This document shows positions 44,047 through 52,770 of a stretch of 64,000 bases of DNA, piece by piece (positions within the stretch are counted from its first letter, which is position 1; each line of letters opens with the position of its first letter). The notes below the pieces were generated by a model. It ran no database searches and was not told the origin of the DNA. It saw only the letters and a program-made list of their open reading frames with translations. Origin of the DNA: a bacterium (GTDB lineage Bacteria; Zhuqueibacterota; QNDG01; JAFGCO01); NCBI GenBank assembly GCA_016930535.1, contig JAFGGN010000073.1, positions 1 through 64,000 of the forward strand, written 5' to 3'. Both the position numbers and the translations under genes were made by a program.

Positions 44047-46452
44047 GTGCAAATCAGATTCTTAACTCGCCTGCTGATCGTCTCGATCTGGGGGATCCTG
44101 ACATATTCGCTGACAGCCGGGGTGGCACTGTACAAACATATCGATCTGTCCGCAAATTCCGTTGAAAACTGCCGCATGACCGTGGGGGACCTGAACGGCG
44201 ACAATCTCGTGGACTATGTATTCAACGACGGGCGCCGCGTGATCAAGGCATTCGACCACAACGGTGCGCTTCTGTGGCAGAAATTCAATCCCAACGATCC
44301 GGGCGTGACCGAACAATCCCACAATTTCACCATTTCCCTGTACGATATCGATCTGGACAACAAGGAGGAAGTCATCTGTTATCTGGAAATCAACGGGGAA
44401 AATGCGCTGGCCATCGTGGACGGCGTCACCGGAAATATACAGACGTCCGTGGTCGTGCCTTTCGATTCGCCCAGGGACCATGAATTTTTCGGCCTGGACA
44501 ACGTGAAAATGCAGGATCATGTGGCCATCGCGAACCTGCGGGGCCTTGCCGTGCCCCAGGATATCCTGGCCATTCATGCCAGCAAAATGAAAGTGGCGGC
44601 CTATCATTATATCGACGGACAGCTCGTGCGCCAGTGGTACTGGGTCACGGACAGCAACGGATACTCGTCCGGTCATTATGCGTTTCCTTACGACATCGAC
44701 GACGACGGCCGGGACGAGGTGATCGCGGGTGTGGACATCCTGGACGAGAACTGCAATCTTCTGTGGAACCTGCCCATTCTGCCGTTCGATCCGGCCCATC
44801 CGGACTGGGGTCTGGATCATGTGGATGCGGCCGCGTGCGCGGACATCGATCCGGATCATCCGGGCAAGGAAATCCTCTTCGTGGCCATGGTCGGCATTTG
44901 GATGATGGATCCGGACGGCAATGTGCTCTGGTTCAAGCCGAGCAAGGTCACAGATCCGGTGAACGGGCTCTTCCCGGGCGAGGGCATCCAGGAGCTGGTG
45001 GTCGGCAATTTCCGCACCGATGTACCCGGCCTCGAGGCCGTCATCTACGCGGAAGGCATGTACGACGCCAACAATGTGGCCATTTTCGACAGGGCCGGGA
45101 ACGTGCTCAAATGGGGGAGCCAGGTGCAGGGACCGCGCCGCTGGATCACGTGCGCCATGGACTGGGACGGCGACCGGTCCGTGGACGAGATTTACTCACG
45201 GCTCGGCATTTTCAACGGCCAGTTCACGAAAATCTCGGAATCCGTGAACTGGAGCTACATGCAGTCCGCAGACTTCGACGAGTTTCCGCCCGTGGTCTGC
45301 GACGTGCGCGGGGACCAGCGCGAGGAAATTATCTGGTATGACACGAACGAGCTCTTCATTATGTACAATCCGGCTGCGCTCGTGGGCGAGGTCAAACCGT
45401 CCCCGTGGGAGAACATCAAATACAGAATGCGCTACGCAAACCTGAATCACTGCAGTCCCATGTATTTCGACTGGACGGCCATGGACGAGGTGCCGGACAC
45501 CACGCCGCCCAACACGCCGGTTCAGCTCAACAGCATCGAACGGACCGCCTCGAGCGTCACCCTGTCGTGGCAGCCGCCCCCGGCCGCTCCGGACGGGGAC
45601 ATCGCGGACTGCTACTGCATTTACCGCGACGGCCAGCTGATCCAGTCCGTGACAGAGACCCGGTTCACGGACCAGGGCCTGACAGGAGAAACGAACTATC
45701 AGTACGCACTGTACGCCATGGACGAGGTGCCGAATACCTGCGTTTCACCCGCAGTGCTGACCGTGCAGACCCTTGACGGCATTCCGCCGAATCCGCCGTC
45801 CAATTTGCAGAGCCTGTATCAGACCGAGAGCGAAATTTCCCTGCAGTGGACAGCCCCCGGACCGGCTTCGGACGGCGATCCGGCCGCGTCCTACCGCATT
45901 CTGCGAAACGGCAGCCAAATTGCCACGGTGACGGTGACACAGTACCTGGATCACGACCTGTCTCCGGATGCCGCTTATACGTATCAGATTTATTCGCTCG
46001 ATCACAACGGCGTCCAGAGCCAGTCGGCTGCCGTGAAAACGTTCAACACCCTGGACATACCGCAGCCCAACGTGGTGCTGCGCGAGCTGAATGCGGTCGT
46101 GCTCACCAGCCCGCCCGTGCGCCTGTCCAACGGCATGAAAACCATGTCGTTTCAGCTCACCACCACGGCGCCCGTGTCCGAACTGCCGCCGCCCATTACC
46201 ATGGTCGAAAGCGACGGATCCATGACCCAGATTCCGGTCACCGGTTCCGTGCCGGGCACCCAGTTCACGGGCACCCTGATCATCGACAGCTCCATCGCCC
46301 ACGGCGAGGCGACCCTGCTGCTGCAGGAAGGCAGCCTCATGGATTCGAATGGCAATCCCTGCTCCTCGAGCATTCTCACGGGCAGTACGGTGTTCATGGA
46401 CCAGCAGGCGCCGGTCAGGCCGCAGGCGCTGAGTATTATCTCGTCGAGATAA
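44047..46452 (+). CDS. Secreted FG-GAP/PL11-like propeller protein with Fn3 domains
   Basis: GTG 44047 is the start: a run of G residues lies 6 bp upstream and the overlapping ATG at 44045 stops after six codons. The 801-residue protein has a signal peptide, then FG-GAP/PL11-like blades with calcium-type motifs ('VGDLNGDNLVDYVF', 'DIDLDNKEEVI', 'DIDDDGRDEVIAGVD') to about residue 480. Two fibronectin type III domains (482-575 and 578-670) and a beta-rich C-terminal region follow. Rhamnogalacturonan lyases of family PL11 share this propeller, but catalysis is not proven here. Unlike its neighbours it has no C-terminal sorting domain. G+C is high compared with the DNA just downstream. Confidence 0.75.
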   Translation: MQIRFLTRLLIVSIWGILTYSLTAGVALYKHIDLSANSVENCRMTVGDLNGDNLVDYVFNDGRRVIKAFDHNGALLWQKFNPNDPGVTEQSHNFTISLYDIDLDNKEEVICYLEINGENALAIVDGVTGNIQTSVVVPFDSPRDHEFFGLDNVKMQDHVAIANLRGLAVPQDILAIHASKMKVAAYHYIDGQLVRQWYWVTDSNGYSSGHYAFPYDIDDDGRDEVIAGVDILDENCNLLWNLPILPFDPAHPDWGLDHVDAAACADIDPDHPGKEILFVAMVGIWMMDPDGNVLWFKPSKVTDPVNGLFPGEGIQELVVGNFRTDVPGLEAVIYAEGMYDANNVAIFDRAGNVLKWGSQVQGPRRWITCAMDWDGDRSVDEIYSRLGIFNGQFTKISESVNWSYMQSADFDEFPPVVCDVRGDQREEIIWYDTNELFIMYNPAALVGEVKPSPWENIKYRMRYANLNHCSPMYFDWTAMDEVPDTTPPNTPVQLNSIERTASSVTLSWQPPPAAPDGDIADCYCIYRDGQLIQSVTETRFTDQGLTGETNYQYALYAMDEVPNTCVSPAVLTVQTLDGIPPNPPSNLQSLYQTESEISLQWTAPGPASDGDPAASYRILRNGSQIATVTVTQYLDHDLSPDAAYTYQIYSLDHNGVQSQSAAVKTFNTLDIPQPNVVLRELNAVVLTSPPVRLSNGMKTMSFQLTTTAPVSELPPPITMVESDGSMTQIPVTGSVPGTQFTGTLIIDSSIAHGEATLLLQEGSLMDSNGNPCSSSILTGSTVFMDQQAPVRPQALSIISSR

Positions 46453-46575
46453 AAATGTAGAATGGTAAAAGGGTAGAAGTGTAGAAGGGTTGGAAAAGAT
46501 TAAAGAGACAAGATTAAAGATTAAAGAAAACCGCGGAGGCGCGGAGACGCAGAGGAAATGATTAAAAGTTGTAGA

Positions 46576-46593
46576 ACGGGCATCCTTGCCCGT
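46576..46593. repeat. Small inverted repeat
   Basis: ACGGGCA-TCCT-TGCCCGT is a perfect 7-bp hairpin in noncoding DNA. Similar 'cgggcatccttgcccg' units are common dispersed elements in large bacterial genomes. Copy number here is unknown. Confidence 0.5.
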
Positions 46594-46701
46594 CCCGCAT
46601 TAGCGGTTCCTTTGAAAATCCCATTCAAGCTTCACTGGGTCCGCCTTGTCAGGGAGATCAGGTTTGTCACTCGCAGTTGTTTATGAGGGGGGTGTGAGGC
46701 C

Positions 46702-46733
46702 CCATATACCCATATACTCATATACCCATATAC
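46702..46733. repeat. Octanucleotide tandem repeat
   Basis: Four consecutive copies of CCATATAC, the third beginning with T instead of C. It is too short and has no spacers, so it is not a CRISPR array. Confidence 0.85.
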
Positions 46734-46789
46734 TATTTCCGGTCTGCGGTCCAATTTAGAAATGTATAACCATTTCAATTAAAATTAAA

Positions 46790-46818
46790 TTGACTTCCAC
46801 GCATAGAATTTGTATTTT
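46790..46818 (+). promoter_or_regulatory. Sigma-70-like promoter of tRNA-Arg
   Basis: TTGACT (46790-46795), a 17-bp spacer, then TATTTT (46813-46818), 45 bp before the tRNA. Confidence 0.6.
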
Positions 46819-46863
46819 AATGGCCGGTCATCCTTTCCACTGACCGGTTTTTCTTTGAAAACC

Positions 46864-46937
46864 GCCCCCGTAGCTCATCTGGATAGAGCAACTGACTTCT
46901 AATCAGTAGGTAGCAGGTTCGAGTCCTGCCGGGGGTA
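46864..46937 (+). tRNA. tRNA-Arg (anticodon TCT)
   Basis: The 74-nt sequence folds as a standard cloverleaf. The acceptor stem pairs GCCCCCG with CGGGGGT (the first pair is G-U), the D stem is GCTC/GAGC, and the anticodon stem ACTGA/TCAGT holds the loop CTTCTAA with anticodon TCT at 46898-46900. The T stem GCAGG/CCTGC encloses TTCGAGT. The discriminator is A and the CCA end is not encoded. It reads AGA codons. An AT-rich island begins directly after it, and tRNA genes are common integration sites, but I found no repeated tRNA 3' end further downstream. Confidence 0.96.
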
Positions 46938-47123
46938 CTTTTTATTTTTAAAGAAATTAAGTCCGATAGAATTCAGGTATTTCCACTAAATTTATCTTTC
47001 ATGTGTCTAATATGTGACTATTATTAGTTATTAAAATGTCGTAGTTAGAATATTCAAATTATTTTTGTTATAACATATTGCTAATAGAATAGATTTTTTG
47101 TAATTCAATTGGGAGTGAATATA

Positions 47124-47753
47124 ATGGAAAATTTATTTTACATATTGATAATTGGTATACCTTGTTATCTAATAATTGTGTTTCTTTCGAATAGAAAAAA
47201 ACTAAACGTAAATTATCATACATTTTTTATTCTTGGTTTAACATTATTCATGATACTTTTTTATACTCGTGATACACACCGGTTAGCTAATTATACAAGT
47301 AAAATCTACTTTTCACCAAGAGTCATTTCTAATTTATCAGTAATATCACAAAATGACACACTGATACGATCAGCTATAAAATATCAGAATCTAACTGAGT
47401 TTTATATTGATGTGTATACAAAAATAACAGTGCATTGCTTTGATGATACTATTCAAATGCCTGATTATACATTAAAAGGAAAGACAGCAAGAAAATTGCC
47501 ACCGTTACTGACAAGAAGCGGTAGTTTTTGGATCCATGATAACAAAATACGTAAAACACACCGTAAAATCAGACAATTAAAAGAGAGCAAATCAAATAGA
47601 GCATTGATTCTTGAAGTGGACTTAACATTTAAAAATGATGAACGATATTGTACTTCCATTAAGACTTTATATAGTTATAATTTTGATACTAATTCATGGG
47701 ATGAATACATTGATGATCTCAAAGAAAGTATGAATGACCTAAGGAAATATTGA
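47124..47753 (+). CDS. Hypothetical membrane protein in the AT-rich island
   Basis: ATG 47124 is preceded by GGGAGTG 6 bp upstream and gives 209 residues. Two N-terminal transmembrane helices (residues 5-22 and 36-52) are followed by a probably extracytoplasmic domain of about 150 residues. That domain is rich in Thr, Asn and Lys ('ITVHCFDDTIQMPDYTLKGKTARKLPPLL'). I do not recognise a family. The coding DNA is extremely AT-rich (13 of 60 bases are G or C in one sampled line, against about 36 of 60 in the gene before the tRNA), which points to horizontal acquisition. Confidence 0.6.
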   Translation: MENLFYILIIGIPCYLIIVFLSNRKKLNVNYHTFFILGLTLFMILFYTRDTHRLANYTSKIYFSPRVISNLSVISQNDTLIRSAIKYQNLTEFYIDVYTKITVHCFDDTIQMPDYTLKGKTARKLPPLLTRSGSFWIHDNKIRKTHRKIRQLKESKSNRALILEVDLTFKNDERYCTSIKTLYSYNFDTNSWDEYIDDLKESMNDLRKY

Positions 47754-47797
47754 TACGGAAAGAAATTATGTTAAGAGAATGCGGATAGGTAGCAAGT

Positions 47798-48025
47798 TTG
47801 GATTTCGAAAGAAATGGAATAAATGGTGGATTATTTTATGATAAAACTGATGAAATAGAAGCTTACACAAGACAAAATTTATTTGGAAGTTATCAAGTTA
47901 ATCCAATCAGCTATGTAAATCAGGTCCAACCTTCGTTACAACCTGGTCCAAAATCGTATTCTTTGCTTACACCAAATGAGCAATTTACATATTTACAATT
48001 ATTGAGGATTGGACGATTTCGTTAA
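47798..48025 (+). pseudogene. Short open frame, possible gene remnant
   Basis: A 75-codon frame begins at a TTG with no ribosome site and an in-frame stop 12 bp earlier. The translation ('GGLFYDKTDEIEAYTRQNLFGSYQ...SLLTPNEQFTYLQ') has protein-like composition but no recognised family. It may be the tail of a longer gene lost by rearrangement, or chance. Confidence 0.3.
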
Positions 48026-48074
48026 TCGTTATAGAGCACCTTAATTTACTAAAGAAAAGGAATTAATTACTGTT

Positions 48075-48692
48075 ATGATTAAGAAAAAAGTTCACTTTCA
48101 TTTTTTATTAACTATTATAATTCTGTTTAATTGTATTAGTTATTATCATGGAAATGTAGTTGGTATCTATGAGTCTATGTCGGATGATTATTATCATAGT
48201 CTAAGAGTTTATAATGATAGCAGTTACGTTTTTATATTAAGTGGAGGATTAAGTTCTGATACATTAAGTAACTCGTGGGAAAGAAAAGGAAATACGCTTA
48301 TTTTAAAGCTGGCTATACATAATCCTGTGTATTTTATTGATTATTCAGATACATGTTCATCAATTCATCTTGGGACATATGCTAAAAATGATAGTCAACC
48401 TATTCCTGCGTACTTCAAAACTTATAATAACAATATCACTGAAATTGAAGGATTTATTGATATAAATGGAAAGGTTAATATTTCTCAAAAAATAGATAGT
48501 ATATATATAACATGTTTGGGGTTTAAGTCTTTAGGTATAAAAATTGAGAAAAATAAATGTAATATAGAGGCTTTTTTGCCTGAAAATGATGCTGATTATA
48601 TTCAGTTTTTACAACAAGATTGGATTATTAAGAAGAATGAAATAATGAGCTCTAATGGTCTAGTTCTAAGAAAAGTAACAAAGTTTAGGTGA
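48075..48692 (+). CDS. Hypothetical secreted or lipid-anchored protein in the AT-rich island
   Basis: The 205-residue product starts with a signal peptide (MIKKKVHFHFLLTIIILFNC), in which Cys20 could be lipidated although the lipobox is not canonical. The mature part contains alternating beta strands with many Tyr, Ser, Asn and Ile residues ('SYVFILSGGLSSDTL', 'IDSIYITCLGFKSLGIKIEK'), reminiscent of small carboxypeptidase-regulatory-like or lipocalin-like beta sandwiches. No family can be named. Base composition is as low in G+C as the preceding gene (16 of 60 in one sampled line). It converges on the CHAT gene, 56 bp away. Confidence 0.6.
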   Translation: MIKKKVHFHFLLTIIILFNCISYYHGNVVGIYESMSDDYYHSLRVYNDSSYVFILSGGLSSDTLSNSWERKGNTLILKLAIHNPVYFIDYSDTCSSIHLGTYAKNDSQPIPAYFKTYNNNITEIEGFIDINGKVNISQKIDSIYITCLGFKSLGIKIEKNKCNIEAFLPENDADYIQFLQQDWIIKKNEIMSSNGLVLRKVTKFR

Positions 48693-48748
48693 AAACATGT
48701 TCTTATAATATACCTAGACTATCCATCCTGAGCTCAATTCCAAATCCA

Positions 48749-51700
48749 TTAATACTCAATCGGCGCAAACCCGATAAACGACAGTTTCGTTTTGTGCGGC
48801 CGGATCCGCTCCGCCATGAAATGGGAGGCGGCGGAATAGTCGTACGTAATTGCATGGCCGTTCAGCAGATAAGGGAAACCGGCCGGATTCGTCCGGGTTC
48901 CACGCACCGGTTCCGTGAGCAGCGCCTCGAAAGGCACGTATCCCAGAATGCCGTCCGGTACGATGATCAGGGCGCGGTCCCGGATTTCGTCCTCGAACGG
49001 CCGCATCAGCATTGCGTAAAGCCGGTACGCATGTTCCGAGTACATATCCGGATTCCTGTCTTTTATGCCTGTCAGCATGGCCTGCACGGATGCGTGCGCA
49101 GAATCCGCAGGCAGGCGGATCATGTCCAGACGATCTCCCGAAAGCACGAAGCCATATACGGATCCGTTGCCGTAAAAATAGGAGAGAAGCACCTTGCCGT
49201 TTTGTGTCAGTTTTTTCTGAATCGACGCAGGTTCCGGCACATCGGTCTGCCGTTTAAGCGATCTGTAAACCGGATAATCCCGTTCCATGCCGGTCAGGAA
49301 AGATTCATACAGCCTTTTTGTTTCGAACAGTTTTTTTCTTGTTTCACGTTCGGCCGCAATGTCCCGGTCCGTGGAATCCGCTGTCAGTTCGTTCAGACGG
49401 TTCTCATAGTACATCCAGTCCGACCGCAAATCGTTTTCCTGCGCCAGCCGAGACTTCGGGACATTGGACAGTGTTTTGGCCCGGTCGTTCTGTATCATCG
49501 AACGCAGCACGAAGGATTTGGCGTTTTCGCTGATGATGAATGCTTGACGGATCATGCCCCTGTCACCCGAGGATTCGGCAAGCCGCCAGCAGGTATCGAT
49601 GGATTTTTCGAACAGGGGAAACCGGTCTTCCGAAAGAAAGCGGGCCGAAGGCGCGGACCGGAAACCGCTTCGCAGCGTGTCCAGCACGGCCATGGCCGCC
49701 GTGTAATTTTCCAGGGTCGGGTATAAAAGACTGTCATGGCCCGATGATGCAGCCATGGCCCGGTACGCATCGCCGTTCAGTTCGAGCGTTTCAAGCAGCA
49801 ATACCAGGTCGTCCGACTCCTGAATCAGCGAAGGCGGAAAGGAAGTGCTGAAATCCCTGCCCGGAAGAAGGACCGCTATCGCGTCTTCATAACAGGATAC
49901 CGCTTTTTCCGGCTCGTTCCGGTTAAAGTAGAATCGTCCCAGCTCCTTGCGGGCCTTCGCCACCTGGGGATGCGCTTCTCCCAGGATCGACCCTCTGATA
50001 TCGAGCGATTTCTCAAAATAAGCCTTCGACCGGTCGTATTGTCCGAGCTTTTCGTAGGCCTGGCCCAGTATTTCATAGTTGTTTGCGATATCCGCGTTCT
50101 GTTCACTATACAGCTTCTGACGCATTTTTAAGGACTGCATGGTATATTCGACGGCCTTCTGCGGTTGTTTGACATCGAGGTACGTGGAACCCAAATTGGC
50201 CAGCCGTATGGCCAGTTTGGACGAAGCATCCGGATTTTCAAACCTGTAATCGATGCGCACGGCTTTGAGGAACATGTCGATGGCCCTGTCATATTGCTGC
50301 ATGTTGGCATAGGTATTGGCCATATTGTTGCAAATCATGGCAATATCCGGATGCGCATCGCCGTATTTTTCCGTATAGATATTCAGTGCATGCTCGTAGA
50401 ACTCCAGGGCACGCATATATTCGCCATTGTCATTATATGCGATGGCCATGCCGTTATAGCATCTGGCCACATAAAAAGGATTTTTATCTATATTCATTTT
50501 TGCGATTTCAAGGGCCTTGCTTTTAAATTCGATACTGCGATCCGGATTGCCTTTCGCGGAATAACAGGCCCCCATGTTCGAATAATTCATGGCCAGGACC
50601 AGATGATCGGGAGGCAGCCGTCTCAGACGGATCTGCATGGATTTTTCATAATTTTCGATTGCGCGGTTGTAATCCCCCTGAAAATAATACGTCACTCCGA
50701 TGTCATTATGGGTCTGCGCGAGAACGAGGCTGTCAGCGGATATGAGATCCGATAGGGAATCAGTAACCATACTGAAGCAGTGAAAGGCCCTGTCGAATGA
50801 ATCTGCCACAGCAAGCATGAAACCTTCGGCGTTCAGGCATTTTGCATAATCGATCCACTGCTGATGCTTTTTGAACAAAGCTGCGGATTCACGATAGCAG
50901 AGAAACGCGCTATCGGTCTGGGCATTTCTCTGAAGCTGTCCGGCCTTGACAAAGAGCTGTTTGGCCAGGGTCGTATCGGCCGCGATCTGTGAATCATCGG
51001 ATCCGGAAGGGACCGGATCCGTGCCCGTGGCCGCGCAGAGAAATACCAGACAGACCAGCATGGCCGCCGCGATTTTTTTACGGCGCAGGATAAAAATCAC
51101 GGCCGTTAACAGCAAACCGGCGGCGACATACATGACCAGCATTTTCAAATGACCATGATTAGGAAGAGGGCCCGGCTGCCCGATGTGGAGCATGCCCGCC
51201 CAGAAAAACGGCCCGGTTCTCAGGGAATCCCCATGCTGAATGTAATCCAGCTTGGCCCGGCGGAGCGCCTCGTCCTTGTCCATTCCATTGGCCAGATTCC
51301 GGTAAAACACGGTCATGAGCTCCTGCGTGGCCTGGTCGTCCACGGGCCAGAGACTCATGATCACGCTCGGGCATCCGGCCGCCATGAATCCCCTGGCCAG
51401 GCTCATGATGCCCTCGCCGCGCAGCATTTTGCCGTATCCCGTATTGCAGGCACTGAGTACGGCCAGGTCCGCGTTCAGTTGAAGATGATAGAGCTCGTAG
51501 GCGTTCAGGAAACCGTCCTCGCCGTTCGCCGTGTCCGCGTTGAATACCAGCTTGGATTCCATGGGATTGCCGTTGTCCACCACCGCATGGGTGGCCAGGT
51601 GAATGATGCGCGCGTCCCCGGCATGGGTTTTAAAGGCCGACTCACTGGCCGATTCACGGATGAAGGCCCGGCCGTCGTACAGGTCCGCCACATTGCTGAC

Positions 51701-51844
51701 TTCCGCTTCCGCCCAGGGCAGCCGGATCAGGGAACTGCGCAGGTTCAGGGCGGTTGAATCCGCGGGTTCGGATGCGTTCAATAGCATGGCGGACAGGTAA
51801 AAAAGGATATAAATGGTCTGTTTCAAAGGATGTTTCAAATCCAT
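48749..51844 (-). CDS. Circularly permuted TPR-CHAT (caspase-like) membrane protein
   Basis: I start it at ATG 51844 (AAGGAG 7 bp upstream), giving 1031 residues, because this exposes a signal peptide (MDLKHPLKQTIYILFYLSAMLLNA). Residues 40-220 are the C-terminal half of a CHAT protease domain, with 'RLPWAEAEVSNVADL', catalytic His86 in 'IIHLATHAV' and Cys133 in 'VLSACNTGYG', then 'SLWPVDDQAT' and 'FFWAGMLHIG'. Next come a membrane helix (234-253), 'RRKK' and a second hydrophobic stretch (258-272), then about ten TPRs (290-700) and a helical linker. The protein ends with the N-terminal half of CHAT ('LIIVPDGILGYVPFEALL' to 'LSFIGFAPIEY' and stop). Normal CHAT proteins run TPR then both CHAT halves. 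It lies downstream of an ECF sigma/anti-sigma pair. Confidence 0.85.
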   Translation of the reverse strand: MDLKHPLKQTIYILFYLSAMLLNASEPADSTALNLRSSLIRLPWAEAEVSNVADLYDGRAFIRESASESAFKTHAGDARIIHLATHAVVDNGNPMESKLVFNADTANGEDGFLNAYELYHLQLNADLAVLSACNTGYGKMLRGEGIMSLARGFMAAGCPSVIMSLWPVDDQATQELMTVFYRNLANGMDKDEALRRAKLDYIQHGDSLRTGPFFWAGMLHIGQPGPLPNHGHLKMLVMYVAAGLLLTAVIFILRRKKIAAAMLVCLVFLCAATGTDPVPSGSDDSQIAADTTLAKQLFVKAGQLQRNAQTDSAFLCYRESAALFKKHQQWIDYAKCLNAEGFMLAVADSFDRAFHCFSMVTDSLSDLISADSLVLAQTHNDIGVTYYFQGDYNRAIENYEKSMQIRLRRLPPDHLVLAMNYSNMGACYSAKGNPDRSIEFKSKALEIAKMNIDKNPFYVARCYNGMAIAYNDNGEYMRALEFYEHALNIYTEKYGDAHPDIAMICNNMANTYANMQQYDRAIDMFLKAVRIDYRFENPDASSKLAIRLANLGSTYLDVKQPQKAVEYTMQSLKMRQKLYSEQNADIANNYEILGQAYEKLGQYDRSKAYFEKSLDIRGSILGEAHPQVAKARKELGRFYFNRNEPEKAVSCYEDAIAVLLPGRDFSTSFPPSLIQESDDLVLLLETLELNGDAYRAMAASSGHDSLLYPTLENYTAAMAVLDTLRSGFRSAPSARFLSEDRFPLFEKSIDTCWRLAESSGDRGMIRQAFIISENAKSFVLRSMIQNDRAKTLSNVPKSRLAQENDLRSDWMYYENRLNELTADSTDRDIAAERETRKKLFETKRLYESFLTGMERDYPVYRSLKRQTDVPEPASIQKKLTQNGKVLLSYFYGNGSVYGFVLSGDRLDMIRLPADSAHASVQAMLTGIKDRNPDMYSEHAYRLYAMLMRPFEDEIRDRALIIVPDGILGYVPFEALLTEPVRGTRTNPAGFPYLLNGHAITYDYSAASHFMAERIRPHKTKLSFIGFAPIEY

Positions 51845-52005
51845 GATCGCTCCTTGTTGCGAAAATTTGTATCCATGGAAAAAGGCGTTGATGCAGACGG
51901 CAGTAGTCAACAGGAATACCTGAATAATCTCGCTGAATCCGTTTGTCATTGCCCGGGATGGCGACTATTTTTTTCTGTTACGGAAGATGAATCGCTCCTG
52001 CCGAA

Positions 52006-52770
52006 TCAAAGCACTTGCAGAATTTTACGGCTGCGGTTCTGATACGGGCCTTCGGTTCCGGATAATTTTGAAAAATAAACCCGGACGCTGTCAGGATTAC
52101 CGATCCGAAGCCAGGCCAGTCCCTTGTACCAGTCCAGCGCATCCTGCACCGTCTTGTTATCGACCGATGAGGCGCGGTTCAGATATTGAACAGCCTCGGC
52201 CGACTCTCCGAGCGCAAGGGCCGAAATGCCGGTGTAGAATGCGGCCAAAGAGCTGTCCTTGTCCGTATATGCAGCTTCTTTCAGAAGCGGGAAAGCGTTT
52301 TGATAATCATTCAGGGAATAGTATTGAAGGCCTCTTTCAAACACGGAAGGATCATTGCCGCTGCGGACGAACGGAATGATGTTTGGAAATGGTTCGAACT
52401 CCTGATGAAACAGGGCCAGGTGCTGCGGCTGCCTGTGTATCTGCCTGTTTACAGTGAAAAGCCCTATTAGAAGAATAGCCGCGGCAGCGAGCCAGTGAAT
52501 TTTTCTAAACCGGACAGTTTTTTTTTGAGAAGGACCTACGCCGCCCAGGTCCGATGTTTCCTCCATCAGAGCCTTATAGTCTTCCGAATGCGCTTCCGCG
52601 CCTTCCACCGCATCCCGGCACAGGGGGCATTGACTGAGATGCCGTTCGGCTTCATGAAGTTCGGCTGAGGAAAGCCGGCCGTCCAGCAGTCTGAAAATCG
52701 TTTCGGCGATCAGGCATTCTGTTTCGCCGAATATCCTGTCATGAAGCCTGTCGCGCGTCTTATCGGGCAT
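52006..52770 (-). CDS. Zinc-finger transmembrane anti-sigma factor with periplasmic TPR-like domain
   Basis: The 254-residue protein has a cytoplasmic zf-HC2/ZAS domain with His44-x3-Cys48-x2-Cys51 ('HLSQCPLCRDAV'), which in this family grips an ECF sigma factor. A single transmembrane helix (about residues 92-107) leads to a periplasmic part of about 145 residues with TPR-like helix pairs ('GLQYYSLNDYQNAFPLLKEAA', 'AFYTGISALALGESAEAVQYL', 'WYKGLAWLRIGNPDSVRVYF'). It would hold the neighbouring sigma factor inactive and sense envelope state. It overlaps the sigma gene by 11 bp, and the CHAT gene follows 161 bp downstream. No obvious RseP cleavage motif is visible. Confidence 0.85.
   Translation of the reverse strand: MPDKTRDRLHDRIFGETECLIAETIFRLLDGRLSSAELHEAERHLSQCPLCRDAVEGAEAHSEDYKALMEETSDLGGVGPSQKKTVRFRKIHWLAAAAILLIGLFTVNRQIHRQPQHLALFHQEFEPFPNIIPFVRSGNDPSVFERGLQYYSLNDYQNAFPLLKEAAYTDKDSSLAAFYTGISALALGESAEAVQYLNRASSVDNKTVQDALDWYKGLAWLRIGNPDSVRVYFSKLSGTEGPYQNRSRKILQVL

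Larger units (their letters stand above)
46453..46863. other. Noncoding, repeat-bearing region before tRNA-Arg
   Basis: No gene is seen in about 410 bp. It holds purine-rich direct repeats of a GTAGAA-type unit and of GATTAAAGA (46456-46530), a 'GCGGAGACGCAGAG'-like patch, the hairpin at 46576, the octanucleotide repeat at 46702 and finally the tRNA promoter. This kind of patchwork is typical of dispersed intergenic repeats. Confidence 0.5.

Noticed and set aside
46702..46733. Short tandem repeat as a possible CRISPR array
   Set aside because: The units are 8 bp, contiguous and without spacers, and no cas gene is near.
46864..48748. An integrated element with clear attachment sites at tRNA-Arg
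   Set aside because: I looked for a repeat of the tRNA 3' end near 48.7 kb and found none, and no integrase is encoded, so only an AT-rich island is claimed.
48689..49726. A 345-codon open frame on the plus strand over the CHAT gene
   Set aside because: It is antisense to the CHAT coding frame, is rich in Arg, Phe and His as shadow frames are, and has no ribosome site or recognisable domain.
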